From the NCBI RefSeq assembly GCF_020184175.1, contig NC_065531.1:11553213-11617212 (forward strand): a stretch of DNA of 64,000 nucleotides, written 5' to 3'. Positions 29,205 through 42,100 of this stretch are shown here, one piece after another. This DNA comes from Aphis gossypii (Eukaryota > Arthropoda > Insecta > Hemiptera > Aphididae). Both the position numbers and the translations under genes were made by a program. Under the pieces are notes generated by a model that had not been told where the DNA came from, did no database searches, and saw nothing but the letters and a program-made list of their open reading frames with translations. Every line of letters begins with the position of its first letter. Position 1 is the stretch's first letter.

Positions 29205-29540
29205 CAGGGGCGGTCAAACAATCGATCGCAATCGACCGGTCGATCTCGCACAATTTCAAAGTCGATCATATCAGAATTTATTTTTAAGGCCACGCGCTCT
29301 ATATGATTTTTAATAATTACAGTTATTCAATAAAAAAAAAAAAAAAAAAATTATGAAAGTCGATCCTCAAAGGTAAAGTATATTTTTAGTAAATCGGAAC
29401 CAAAAAATATATATGGTACATAGTATATAAAACGATGGCGTCTTCAAAAAGACTAAAGAGGGCTAACAAATGACACGACGACGTTTAGCTTATGAAATAC
29501 TGCCCACTCAAGTTAACGAGGGCAACGACGACACGACGAC
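29205..29540 (+). mobile_element. probable 5' end of a degraded hAT element
   Basis: CAGGGGCGGTCAAAC at 29,205 has the form of hAT termini (CAG, G-rich, then a CAAAC-type tail). It is followed by CGATCG/TCGATC-rich subterminal sequence and a poly-A run. At 29,435 an ATG in strong context (A at -3, G at +4) opens a 12-codon frame, MASSKRLKRANK, then a stop. A short basic Ser/Lys/Arg-rich start is common in hAT transposases, so this may be a remnant of the ORF start. No matching right terminus or copy of the flanking 8-mer GTATATAG was found; the element looks truncated and its right limit is approximate. Confidence 0.4.
29332..29350. repeat. poly(A) run of 19
   Basis: Uninterrupted A tract inside the putative hAT relic. 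Confidence 0.9.
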
Positions 29541-32500
29541 TTAAAGATTGAACACGATTATGGTTGCATGCAGCCCCGTGTAAGGATTTTAAATTTTAGC
29601 GATGTATGTTTTATAAAGCATAAAACTCATTTATGATTTAAAACATTAATACTTGGAAATATTTCATATCTTCGCAACATCGTTCCCTATAGTGACTACA
29701 TTACATATGTACATTATAATAATATGTATAGTGGACTTTTGAGTATGTTCGAAGTTTTCATGCCTAAATGTTACGATATAGGTATAGTGATCAGAACACT
29801 ACTCTTAGCATCGTATCTTTTATTATAGTCGTGCTCTATCACCTTTGCGATTTTTTCAGACTCAGAGTCAGATAAATGGATAGATGAAATAAGCACATAC
29901 CTAGTTGCATATGCCCCAGGATAAATTCAGCCCGAAGTTTATTAAAGACAAATTTTTGAAATAAAATGAAAAATATTTATTTTCATAGTTAGTTTATTTA
30001 GCAAAATATAATGTGTTCTTTAAAATGTATCGTGTCCATTTTATCGCATCAATTAATTTATTATTTTGTACCGAATGTTTCTTCAAATAAACTGCAGAAC
30101 ATTATATTAATTTATCGTTGTGATAGTATGATCGATGGGCAATGGGTTGTTACATTCGCAGATTGTGTCTTTCCGAGAATCTTAATCAAATCTTTATCGT
30201 ACTTTTGGTTACGGTCCATTATTATCGTAATAACCGCTTAGACATAAATCAAAATGTTAAGCGAAATACACGCACAACGCAATACGTACATCATAATATT
30301 CTACCTACAGTTATAATAGCAAAAACATAATATTATTAAAACGTAATTAATTTTTTAAAATGTATTTAATTTAAATTTTAAATTGGTTTTCAACTATTGA
30401 TTTACAATAATATTGTATTTGTAAATTAATTTCTGTAAAACATAAAATTTTAAGAAATAAATAGAAAATAAGGTTATTAAATTATTTAAAGGTATAATAT
30501 AAAGACGTCATATTGGCCATTTATGTGAATGTGCTTACGGCCCTAGAAACATTAATCCGAATAATCTGGCTTTGTATAATATATACCACACGCTTTGACT
30601 TGTGTAGTATGGGAAATTCAAGTTCTTTTTAATTTTCCATTACAGTATTTAGACAGTATATATTACATGCTAAACCTTTCGACCATCAATTAAAATCTGG
30701 TACACAGCTATAATTGAGTCGGTTATATACTACACTCCGTCCATTTATAGAAACGCGCATTTTCATGGTCTTTAAGACTTAACATATCGATATAGCTTAT
30801 GAGGGGTGTTCAAGATAGACGCTCGCCTAGGGTGAAATTTAACAATTTGATTTATACAGTAACAACAAAAAAAATATAGCAGGGGTGTAAGTATGACGGC
30901 AAAGTTAACGTTTGCCTAGCCATCAAGATCTAAGTGTTCAACGCCACTTGAGTCTGGTATATACTAACCGGTCGTTAGTAATGAATAATATACAACATTC
31001 AGAATAACTTTTAGATCTATGATACTTTGTACAATATAAATTGTCAAATTAAATTAATTAGTATATTATCGCGAGTAAGTCACAAGACAAGTTTAGTGTT
31101 GCCGTACGCGTAAACGATAAATTATATACGATTAACAACGACGATTATTAATGAGCATATAATATTACTCAGATTTACACTAATTGTCTGACAGTTAATC
31201 ATTCCGTTAATTTCACCAACCACTAAACTATACATAAATATTATGGAACGTAAATACGAGTACAGACTTGAGTCGTAAAACGCAAAAATGCAAAAACGAC
31301 ACAGACAGTTTGTTCTCGATAGACCATTGTCCAATTCCAGTAGTTATTTTTTACTCATTAATATTTTCTATAACGTAGAAAACATATTATATCTGAAACA
31401 AGTTGGTACCTGGTGTAGTGGGTATTTATTATTATTTGTTACAAGAAAAAGTACATATAAATATAGATTTTATACCCTTCTATACGTGTATATTGTATAT
31501 ATATATATATATAATATTGTACATATGGCATAGAGTTTCATAATAGATCGACAGATGTTAAACAGTAGAAATATAGAGTGAGTGTAAAGTACGAGTTACA
31601 TAAATAATAAGAAACATCGCTACACAGTGCCTATTTAAATATTATATTATTGGATTTTGGTGAAAAATATAAATTAAATACATAAACATATGTATTTAAA
31701 ATCTTATTAAGTAATGGCGGTTTATTTCTAAAATTAAGGAAATATTAAGTTAAACTATTTCTATAATACAATGCCTACTAATTTAGTAATATTGTATTAT
31801 GATATTTAACATATTTAAAGAATTTTTTTTTTTTTTTTTAATAGGTACATAAAAATGTATGATTTTGTGTTTGAGTAACATTGGAATCGGAGTTTTGAAA
31901 TTCCCAAGTAAAATCAAAAAATATTTTTTATAATATTTTACTATTGTAGACCCTTTCCAATATGTCCGTTAATTAGTAATTACTATAAATGATAATTGTC
32001 AAACCGTTATAGCTTATACAATGCACTGCAGGTATAATATGTTTATACATATATTACTATAAAGATCCTTTTGAAACTATAATGGTTGTCATTTATAATG
32101 GAACGAACGGATCGTAACCAAAGGTAATTTTAATGAACATTATTATCAATTACCGTTTATATTATAATATATTATTACCTATATTATTATATATTACGCA
32201 GACAAATTGAATGTCAAAATACGGTTCTCGAATGATACGTCTTTCAAATAATTGTGTTTGTACGCAAAATTGATGAATACATATTCAAGCAATAATCATA
32301 CATTTTCACTTCATTACAATTTGGAAACCATATCCATTGAATTTATATAGCTGAATATCTATATAGTTTATTGTATAGTAAGTTATCTATATATTGTACA
32401 ATATCAACTCTGATGTAACTTGTACATTTGATATGCATATTGTCAATATTAATAGAACTTCTATTTTGTGTAAATAGGTACGTAATAATAACAATTTCTT

Positions 32501-34560
32501 TTAGATCAGCTAAATTCATTCAAACAGTAATGGGATAATCGCCACGTCAGTTAAACATAATTATACTATGATTCGTCGAATTTATTAAATTAAAATCTTA
32601 TCTAAATTAAACTAAAAACATTAACTCTCAAACTAAAATAATATTTATAAAAAAAAAATTAATAAAATCGATGTTGTTCTTAAACTACGTAAGTAACTAA
32701 GTAATACAAGTTCATTGATTTTTTTAGTTTTTTATAAAATTATTGATTTTTTTCTGACTCTGTGAAAACAAAAATTATGTGTTACCTTTAAAAACATAAA
32801 TGGTGTGGTGTAGTGTTTGGTTGAATTAACCAAATAATGCGGTCAAGCGCCGTCTGATGTTGCTTACTCTGTTCTTAGTAAAGATATATTACGAAAAACA
32901 CATGTTCCAAAAACCTACAATGCCTACTCTACAGTAACAAACATAAAAAAATTTCACAAAATAGCCAGCGCTGTAAAAGACTAACCACAAAAAAAACAAT
33001 ATTAATATAAGAACTATTTTTGGAAATTTTTTAGAAATCCAATTTAAAAATTCATATGTTAAATGTTTATTTTAGCGAGTGGAATACGTATAACTAAGTA
33101 CCTACTGTAATTTTAAAACATATAATAAATACGTTTTGTATGATGCTTATAATATAGGTGCTCAGATTTTTTTTAAAAAAAGAAAAAATATATTTTTTTC
33201 TACATTTTATACAGTTATAAACGTGATATGCTTTTATCATATGGTGTTTTGAAAATAATACAACTTTTATTATAAACAATAGCAACATTTTTAGTGTACT
33301 ACCATAGGAATATTTAAATTATTTTAGTAAATTTTACAATATACATGATTATTAAATAAAAAACAATGCAGTATAACACTTTTATCATTAAAAAAAAATA
33401 CTTGTTGACTTCTAATGGCATTTTTTGTGAACTACAATTTAATATACATATGCTGGAAACGAAAATTTTAATACAATTAACTTACAAACAACCATACTTT
33501 AATTTGATCTCATCTTAGTAACCCAATAACATTACACCTCAAAATCCCTATAGTGAAAGTTAGATATAAAATTTTAAATTTAACTATCCACTGTTACATG
33601 TTTCGTATAAAATAATTTGATTATAAAAATACTAATCAAATTTTAATGAAAACTTCACTTAAAATAGACCAGTGATCAATATTTCCATACACCAATATTT
33701 TTATTTTATTTTTACCTTAACATTTTTAAATAATTTCCTATAAACTATAAATGCTAATCGTGAGAATCGCAGTGTGAATATACGATTCGTTTGAATTCTA
33801 AAATCTGCTGATCTTCTATATTTCTATAGCTAAACTATTGGTCCAATTGGTTTATGACGTACCTATATAAAAATAATTTCAATGCAGGTTGAAAAAATAA
33901 TGCATGGTAATATCTACTAAACTTAAGCGCAATACATTGGAGTTCAAGATTACGCTCCGGTGCTCTGCATTTATGGATACCTATAGAATATGAAGTAATA
34001 ATAATATAGAACGAGTAATGTTAACAAATTACTTGTATTACCTTCAAATTCAGTTATAGTAACAATAATATATCTATGAAATATTTTTAAATGAGTACTG
34101 TAAAATATGCACATGTGAGATGATTATAATGTATCTAATATAGTAATATATGACTATATTATTATTTAAAAACACAATATGCACACACTTATTTAGATAG
34201 TTATTATTATGTTGGTATTATGTCACGTCGAACTATCAAAAGAAAGCTAGTTTTGCAAAGAGTACATTTTCAAATTGAGTTTCTCTATAAATAGAAATAA
34301 TAATAACGTGTTGAATAAATCATTAAAGCCCATTTTTGACGGTCACGTTATTAGAAATATAGGTATAGGTACGCGAAACGAGCACAAATTGCACAGTGCA
34401 CACTTTACCAAAAAAGATGGAAGCATTCAAACGAAATGTGATGATCGTTTATCAACGATTTATCGATTATTCGAAAATAAAAACGGTCGGTCATAAAATT
34501 GAGAACCATAACATTTCTGTTCGTTAAAAAAAAATTCGAGTTTTTTCCCGAATAAGTTAT
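29541..34560. other. non-coding stretch, several GC-richer patches
   Basis: No gene recognised. Patches at 30,760-30,960 (containing GGGGTGTTCAAG and, 90 bases on, AGGGGTGTAAGTA) look like old repeat debris but have no definable ends. A (TA)n tract lies at 31,495-31,513. Confidence 0.5.
31495..31513. repeat. (TA)n microsatellite
   Basis: Perfect TA tract. Confidence 0.9.
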
Positions 34561-34566
34561 TTATTG

Positions 34567-34597
34567 TATATAATATATATAATATATATATATATGT
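34567..34597. repeat. AT dinucleotide tract
   Basis: Interrupted TA repeat about 31 bases long. Confidence 0.85.
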
Positions 34598-34713
34598 ATT
34601 ACGGCTTGCAGTAATTCACATAAAAGTCGTACACCAAAATGAAAGTGGAAAAAGTTTTTTTTTTTTTTTTAATGTTAATTGCATTTTCAAAGCACTCGAA
34701 CTTGACTGTTTTT

Positions 34714-34733
34714 GAACGGTGCAGCACCGGTTC
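34714..34733. promoter_or_regulatory. near-palindrome with ACCGGTT core
   Basis: GAACGGTGC-A-GCACCGGTTC is a 20-base dyad with one extra base. The ACCGGTT part resembles the Grainyhead-type binding word of insects. It sits 150-200 bases before a CpG-containing island, so a regulatory role is plausible but inferred. Confidence 0.3.
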
Positions 34734-34879
34734 TTTTTGATATCCTGTATAGATGTTTAAAAGCGTTTCCGGGCGGTCTGAATAGAAAACGTATATTATA
34801 ATAAGTAATAAAACCTTTGTCCGGGCAATCTGGAGTCGGTCTTAATGTATTCATAGATTATTACGTTTTATTATTATAC

Positions 34880-35260
34880 GCCTAACCGTATAATATTGTA
34901 TATGTTGTACACGCGCGGCTAATAATAAATCGGGTAGCGTATCCTCCACAGACGCCGCCACCCGTCTACCGGCCGGCCGCTGACTGACGGGAGCCACTCG
35001 AAAGTTTTCACGCGTGACTTGGATGTCGAGTGCACTGCTGCAAGAGCTAACCGTCGACCCGCCGCGGCTGCTGCAAGCGTGTGCCCGCACCCGGTTCACT
35101 TATAGCTATTATAAGCTACAACTGCTGCCATCGATTCGCATTTGCATCATTATTATTACGATTGCCACGCGATTGTCGCGATTTCTCGATATTATAATTT
35201 ATAATGATCGTATCGGTCGTTTTATGCGCATTTCATCATTTTATCACTACGCCGAGGACA
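34880..35260. promoter_or_regulatory. CpG-containing island, candidate promoter/enhancer
   Basis: A block with GGCCGGCCGC, ACGCGTGA and CCGCCGCGG stands out from AT-rich flanks, densest at 34,960-35,100. Frames are open on both strands across it. The plus frame includes MSSALLQELTVDPPRLLQ from an ATG at 35,023 and then becomes Ile-rich; the minus frame at 34,851-35,099 is Ser/Arg/Val-rich. Both are what CpG-rich sequence yields by itself, and no splice donor follows either. Best reading is a promoter or enhancer island; an unannotated first exon is possible. Confidence 0.35.
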
Positions 35261-35623
35261 CATATGTATGGGAAAAGTAGATCCTTTCCCTGCATGGCCT
35301 CCTGATAGTCCTTTTTTTACTGTATCTGGGGTAGCTTATAATAATTATAATTTACCTATTTACCTCTAAAACTATTTTTTATTATTTTAATGTACTTTTT
35401 ACACATAATAATGGTTTTTTTTTTTTATAACTTATCTCTCCATACTAACACGTACCAGCGTGTCAGATTAGCCAAGTTTAACTCCGATCTACCTTTAGTG
35501 ATCCGCATACCTGATGTAACTTTCGGACGAGCGCGTAATAATAATAGAAATAATAACAATAATATTAATAATACGTATTATTTGTATTTTATATGCATGA
35601 ACCATGTCTAGGTAATTTTTTTT

Positions 35624-35640
35624 GAATGAATGAATGAATG
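35624..35640. repeat. (GAAT)4 microsatellite
   Basis: Four tandem GAAT units. Confidence 0.9.
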
Positions 35641-35987
35641 CCGTATTATAGCGGATATAAATTATAACATGTTAACTATTTAACACAACCGTGCTGAGTA
35701 ACTGCATATTACGATCATAAGACGAAACCTAACCAGAACAGTTATATATTGTATTATAATAAAAATAAAAATGTATGTATGCACATGTACACACCCAGTC
35801 AGGTCTTCACCGTAATAAACTATAAAAACACGCATAGTCACACCGGAGAAAATCGTATTTAATGCTATTATTATACTACATAATCGTTTTTGTGCATATT
35901 GTACAAATGCCATTTTAATATAAGTACATTTGCATCATTCTAAATTTATAATAAAATGTTATATTATACATAGTATGGTTAGTATGA

Positions 35988-36010
35988 GTGTGTGTGTGTG
36001 TGTGAGAGAG
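35988..36010. repeat. (GT)n-(GA)n microsatellite
   Basis: Perfect GT tract followed by GAGAGAG. Confidence 0.95.
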
Positions 36011-36129
36011 TGTGTGATATCGGCTGCTTCTTACCCAACGAGATAATTCGTGGAAAATAATACCGCTACGTCATATTATTATGGCGTAGTCCTGGTCCAG
36101 TCACATCTTCTTGCGGATATCACTCGGCG

Positions 36130-39100
36130 CTCCTTCGAATAATTTTGTCCACAAAAATATCACACCTACCTACTTCGCGCATAATATAATGCCGGTATAG
36201 GGTATACTCAAAATACATAGTAAGTATGCATACAAATGTATACCATTTTTAGACATACATTATAGATTATTATAATGGATGCGGTACAAATACGTAAGAT
36301 AAAAAAAATGTATGAGAATAGAAAATAAGTTATTATACAAAGTGCGTCATGTAATATTTGCGTATAATTTAATGTGCATCAGGTTTTTAATCAAACCGCC
36401 ATTGTGGGCCAGTAACCTACTACATATTATTCTTAAAATTATCAAGTTGCATCAGTTTTAAAACAAGTTGTAGAATAAATATGAAAACTTAATTATAAGT
36501 TTCAATTCTAAGTTTGTTGTATTATAATTTTTATAATATCCAATAAATGTATAAGCAATTATAATAGACAATATTAATACAATTTCGTAACATTAGCACA
36601 ACTAAGGGAGCTTGTAGTGTCTTACTCCTGCTCCTTAGATATTGATTTAGTCCGACCATATTTTATTTTAAATTTAATAGCTAGATTTTATTTATACAAT
36701 ATTCTATATTTTATTTTTACTTTATTGTCGGAAACTTTTCATTGTAAAAACATGACTGTAACTATTACCCATGTAACAATAAAACAAGTTTAAAATATTA
36801 AATATTTTGGTTTGCTAACATATAACTTTTATTGAAAGTAACCCTCACTTAATTTCTTGACTAGTTATATATTTGCTCTGTAATGGAAATCAAATAATAT
36901 ATTATATTAATCACAAACACATCAATTTATTTTCTAAGATATTGTGTCATTATTTCAGCGTAGTAACTGTAGTACACAATTTTTAATTTTTAATTTAAAC
37001 TAGTAGGTATTTTTGATAAAAGATCATAATATTTTTAAATTTTAAGTTGGACAAACGATTAATTAATTTTCCCATTTATATATGATTTTTATAATTTGTG
37101 AAATCGATTTTTAAATCGATTAATTTACAAATTTAAACACATTAGCACCTATATAATAACACAAAATCCTTATGTTTGTTGATTTATTATGTGCGTAGCA
37201 TTGTTCTACATTACATTGAAAAATAGTTCTAATAATAAATACATTTTTATTTTATATTTAAACGGTAAGTATCTTAAATCTGATGATATAAAACCATAAA
37301 ACCAGTTTATTTAGAGAGGATTTGTGTATGTTCATTATTTAATACACGATACGTATTAAACGTAACAAAAAAATATCATTTTTACCACTATAATTTCGCC
37401 TTTGCAATTCAATTATATTTAACTCTAGTATTTATTATTGTATTATGGTCAACAACGGTAACATAATAAGTGTATAAACCGTAATGAAATATACTAAAAG
37501 GATTTCCATTTGAAACGGCCAAATCGTACTCGGTTATCCCATGCTATTCTCTAAATGGAAAATGTTTTGGCGACCTCTAAAAGAGAACATTTATACATCA
37601 TAATAACAGTGAACATGTTCGCCGACAATAATATTTAACGTTAATGTTGGTTTTCTCTGTACAGTAAGACCGATAGTATTTTGATTTTCTTCGCTGGTAA
37701 TCATACACCAAATAATAATAGTTTGTATTATTATTTACACCTTATAGTTTATACGTATACAGTATACACTTTATGTTGGTCATGCCTCGTAATCCCATAT
37801 CAATAACTGCACATTCTCCGTGACTCCAACACGTAACTTTGTACAATGGTGTAAACAATTATTATTGTGTATAAATCCTCAAATTTAGTATTGTACATAT
37901 CGTTTCTAAATACATAAATATTATGTGAAAAAGGAGTAAGTAGTATTAAAAATTAGGAAAAACATAATAGAAATCATGTATTGAATATTATCATAGACAT
38001 TTAGAAAAATGGGAAATAGGTTATCACCGAAGCGCCTGAAATACTACTGTATAGTAGGTAGATGTCGAATTTACCTCAGTGTACTACAGTAAGTCACTGT
38101 AAATATATAAACTTCGTTGCTCGTATAATATGCATTCGAGTTAATTTTTGTTATTTAATGATAACATTTAGCGTAATGCAAGTGTAAAAATAATATTTTT
38201 GATTACTTGATTTGATTTAGACATGATATTTCTTTACTTAGATATTCCGTCCAGCGTTGCTTTTTTTAACCATTAAACAGGAGCATTTATTTTTTATACT
38301 ACACCAACTATTTATTAAAATTACAACTACTAATAATTATAATCTGCAGTAACACAGATGCAAAAAAAAATTTATGTACGTATTTTCGAATTATTTAAAA
38401 GTTAAAATAACTTGATAACTTTTATAACTTGATTTTTCATTACTTAATTGAATTATAAAATGGACTTAAAATCTGCTCCACGATGTACTCTTTCATTGAA
38501 AAACAATTCAAGATAATCGGGTGAGTAGTTTCAGAGAACATGCGTGACAAAGATTTGCTTTTTAATATTTATTTATTATATATAATATGGGTAGGTATCT
38601 ATATATATATGGATGCATGTGTGTGTATTAATATTGAATTCAATGATAAATAACTGTATACAAATATAGATTCTTAGCGAAAACTGTCTATATTGTTAAG
38701 AACCTAGCTGCCTATACATATGAAATAAGTTCCCACAAATATATTTTTTTTTTTAATTACAAAAAATAACTTAAACCATTAATCTTCGTTTAAAATGTCT
38801 AATTTTCCAATAATTAAGCCTACATATTTTCATATTTTTTTTTTTCGGTTTGAACTATCAATGGAAAATCTTATATTTAATTTTCAAGCTTTTTGATAAA
38901 TTTTCAATTATGCCATAAATACATAATTTATAAGAAATTATATTATAAAATTGGAATTATTCGTTTTTGAATTACAGTATAATAAGAAAATCTTTAGATA
39001 AAATAACGCGTTTACTTAAATATCCAATATCGTTCAATTTTAAACTTCAAATACTCATAATCATAAATAATATTTATGAAATCATACAAAATTTTATTTT

Positions 39101-42100
39101 TTAATTCCAATAATAAAGACTATTATGATGAATCTTGCATGAAATTTTTGAATTTTATGTATAGATATGAAAAATTATATGCATTTTTTAACTACAAAAT
39201 AATTTACAAATATCGTTATTTGAAAAACGTTGTTCATGTGCTAACTTTTAACACTTATAAAAAAATATTGTGACTTATATTGTTTTTTTATACTAGAAAA
39301 TATGTCATCAGACATTCGAAAAAAAATAACACGTCATTGTAAAATCAATACATTCATTGCTCCATTCAAAATAGAAAACAATTGTTTTGTTAACACGATA
39401 ATAACTTAGTTTTTTTTTTTATTTCGTGGCATAGAAAAAACTAAAAAAAAAATAATATAATATTTAACTTAAATTAATAATATCGATAGCCATGATAATA
39501 ATTTGAAAAGGAACTGTCGTACATATTTGTTTTCCTATCTGCAAGTGACTTATATAAATTAAAATATTATACATTAAAATAAAAGCTATCATTATTTCAA
39601 CAGTTAATAATCATACTGAAAAAAAATTAATAGATTATAAAACAAGATAATAAATTCAATAAAATGTTAATTATTTTGTAGTAACCACGCAGTATCGGTA
39701 CCCACATTTATTTTAGCGTTGTTTAGGGTTTTGGTAAATTTAAGTGTTTAACCAGCAGAATAATAGAATTTATAACAGAATAAAGTACATTTACATGACG
39801 ACTATAATAATAATAATATACGTATAGGTATAACCATAAATAAAATTGAAACGTGAACTTAAAACGAATTCACTTACCTGTGTTTGTTTACAAGCTTATA
39901 CTAATTTTAAGACTGTTTCATTCATGACTATTGATTTTTAGATTTGACTTTGTAATATTCCAACAGTGAATTGACATACTATTCCACATCAGGTATGCTG
40001 ATATAATGTATAGTAAGGTATATTATAGTGGGTACATAGATGTTTTATTTTGCTTCAATAAGCAAAACTTAAAAGCAATGCACATTATACACTCTCATGA
40101 TTTCCACTTGGATATATATGCGTACAAACAGAAACATAAGCAATATTTATTGAGATGAATACTAAAGAAACTATTTAAACAGTATATTAAATACCTACTT
40201 AATATGTACTTAAAAATAGGGTGAATATGAATAGTAAAGAGTGAATAGTAAAACATTTGTAGAAAACAATTATTCATGGTTATAACATTATTATTATTAA
40301 ATATGTATTATGTGTACAATATTTTTATTTTTAATTATAGCTATTACTTATTAATTATTTATTATTATTTATTTAAATTTAACATAAATTAATCATTAAT
40401 CTCCTGCGACTCATTTAGACCAATAAGTTATAAGAATAACTAAAAGTAATTTAAATTTAAACAGTAAATTAACCATATTATAAACTATGAACTATTAACA
40501 TGATAATGAAGTAATATACGTATATTTATTAATTAATACTTAACCTAACATAAATAATTATATTGTTAATTATTATTAATGGACATTTTTTGATTAAAAT
40601 AGTCAGTTGGTTTTTACCAGGTTGTGGGCGTTCTTTAAACAATGATCTACTTGACGATGTGCGGGCTGAAATAAAAATGGAATATTATTTAAACACATAG
40701 GTATTATTATGTATTTGACTGACAGAAATTCTTGTGTGGTGTAGATTAACACTATAAGAGTTCTTAGATTTAGGCTTAATTATGATATAACCATTTTTTG
40801 TGGATATTATTTACTATAGAACCTATAAATATAAGTTTTTTTTTCGTTGTCCCTTTTAGATCTGATTCTTGTTATTAGATAATTATTACTTTTTATTGAA
40901 GGGTCTAGACGTACTTATTCGACCAAGAAAAAATAAAGTAGTGAAATTACTGTTAACACGTCATGTTATGTTTATAAAGAATAGAAAGTTTAATATTGTC
41001 TAAAACATCTTCAGGTTTATACAATGGAAATCGGTATGAAAATACCAAAAAGACATAACTACGACTTACTGCCCTGAAGTGTGGTGTAACACCATACCGC
41101 TTAACACCAACTCTCTAAGCTAACAAGGAATAGGTGAGTAAAATAGTTATGACAGCTGTCAAATTTCAAAATGGATATGGCAATTATAAAAAGTATACAA
41201 TAATATTATGTTTCCACATTTTTCTTTTATTTCAAAAATGTAAGTTGTGTTTTTGATGAATCACGGAGTTTTAGAATTAGTAAATTTTCAGTTTTTTACG
41301 TGAAATTAATACGTTTGTGTTTTGCTAACCAATGATTTTGTTATGTGCTTATGCCAAAAAAAAAAAATAGTTAGGATTACAACAATTAATACCAAGCTAG
41401 ATATATGAATAACTGGTAAAAATAAAAAAAAATATAATGTATCCACTTAAATTTACCAGATTTGGTTCAATAAACCAAGTATGGTTAACTTGTGAGAACA
41501 ATGTTAATTTTAATTCAATGTTATGCTTATGACTCATTGTACACGTAAAACGGTATTGAATGTATAGTCATTTATATTTACGGAGAAAATGAACCTCATT
41601 ATAATTTTGTTTATTAACAAGTCGAACTAATAATTTTCAAACCATTTTAAAAACAATTAAAACAACAACTTAATTACCTTTATTTATAAAATATCAGGTT
41701 TACGGTTATGAACAAAGCCAATACAATAAAATTAAATTAAACAATATAAGTATATAATTCTAATCCTATTGGGAAAATGCTCAATCTACACAGATGACGC
41801 ATATAACGTTAGCGAATACAATTGATATCAATGTATAATAATGTAGACTTAAAAAATCTTTTTGATTAATAAAATGTGATTTATTCCCACTGTGAAGCAG
41901 AAACATCTTCTGTTTCTATTTTTATTATTATTAATACATATTTCTTTTTTTTTAATGCATGTGTACTTATGCGTAAGGGAATTGTATCTCGTTTTTAAAC
42001 CGCTGCTAGGATTTGTGGCTAATGGTTTTGTGAAAAGCAATTTCATAGCACTGCTTGAAACTACACTAGGATTTGTCCACATATATTATAACTGAAGACG

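Noticed and set aside
30780..30960. Two GGGGTGT-containing patches as element ends
   Set aside because: They are in the same orientation with no matching duplication; likely repeat debris but not definable.
36603..36640. CTAAGGGAGC ... GCTCCTTAG hairpin as a microRNA precursor
   Set aside because: The stem is about nine pairs with a bulge and a large loop, far too short for a precursor.
38460..38560. ATCGGGTGAGTAGTTTCAGAG stretch resembling a motif in some insect repeats, also a donor-like GTGAGT
   Set aside because: No ends can be defined and the resemblance is from general memory only; the frame before the donor is closed.
41015..41133. Acceptor (ACATCTTCAG) to donor (GTGAGT) segment with an internal ATG
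   Set aside because: All three frames are closed within the segment, so it cannot be a coding exon; a non-coding exon cannot be shown.
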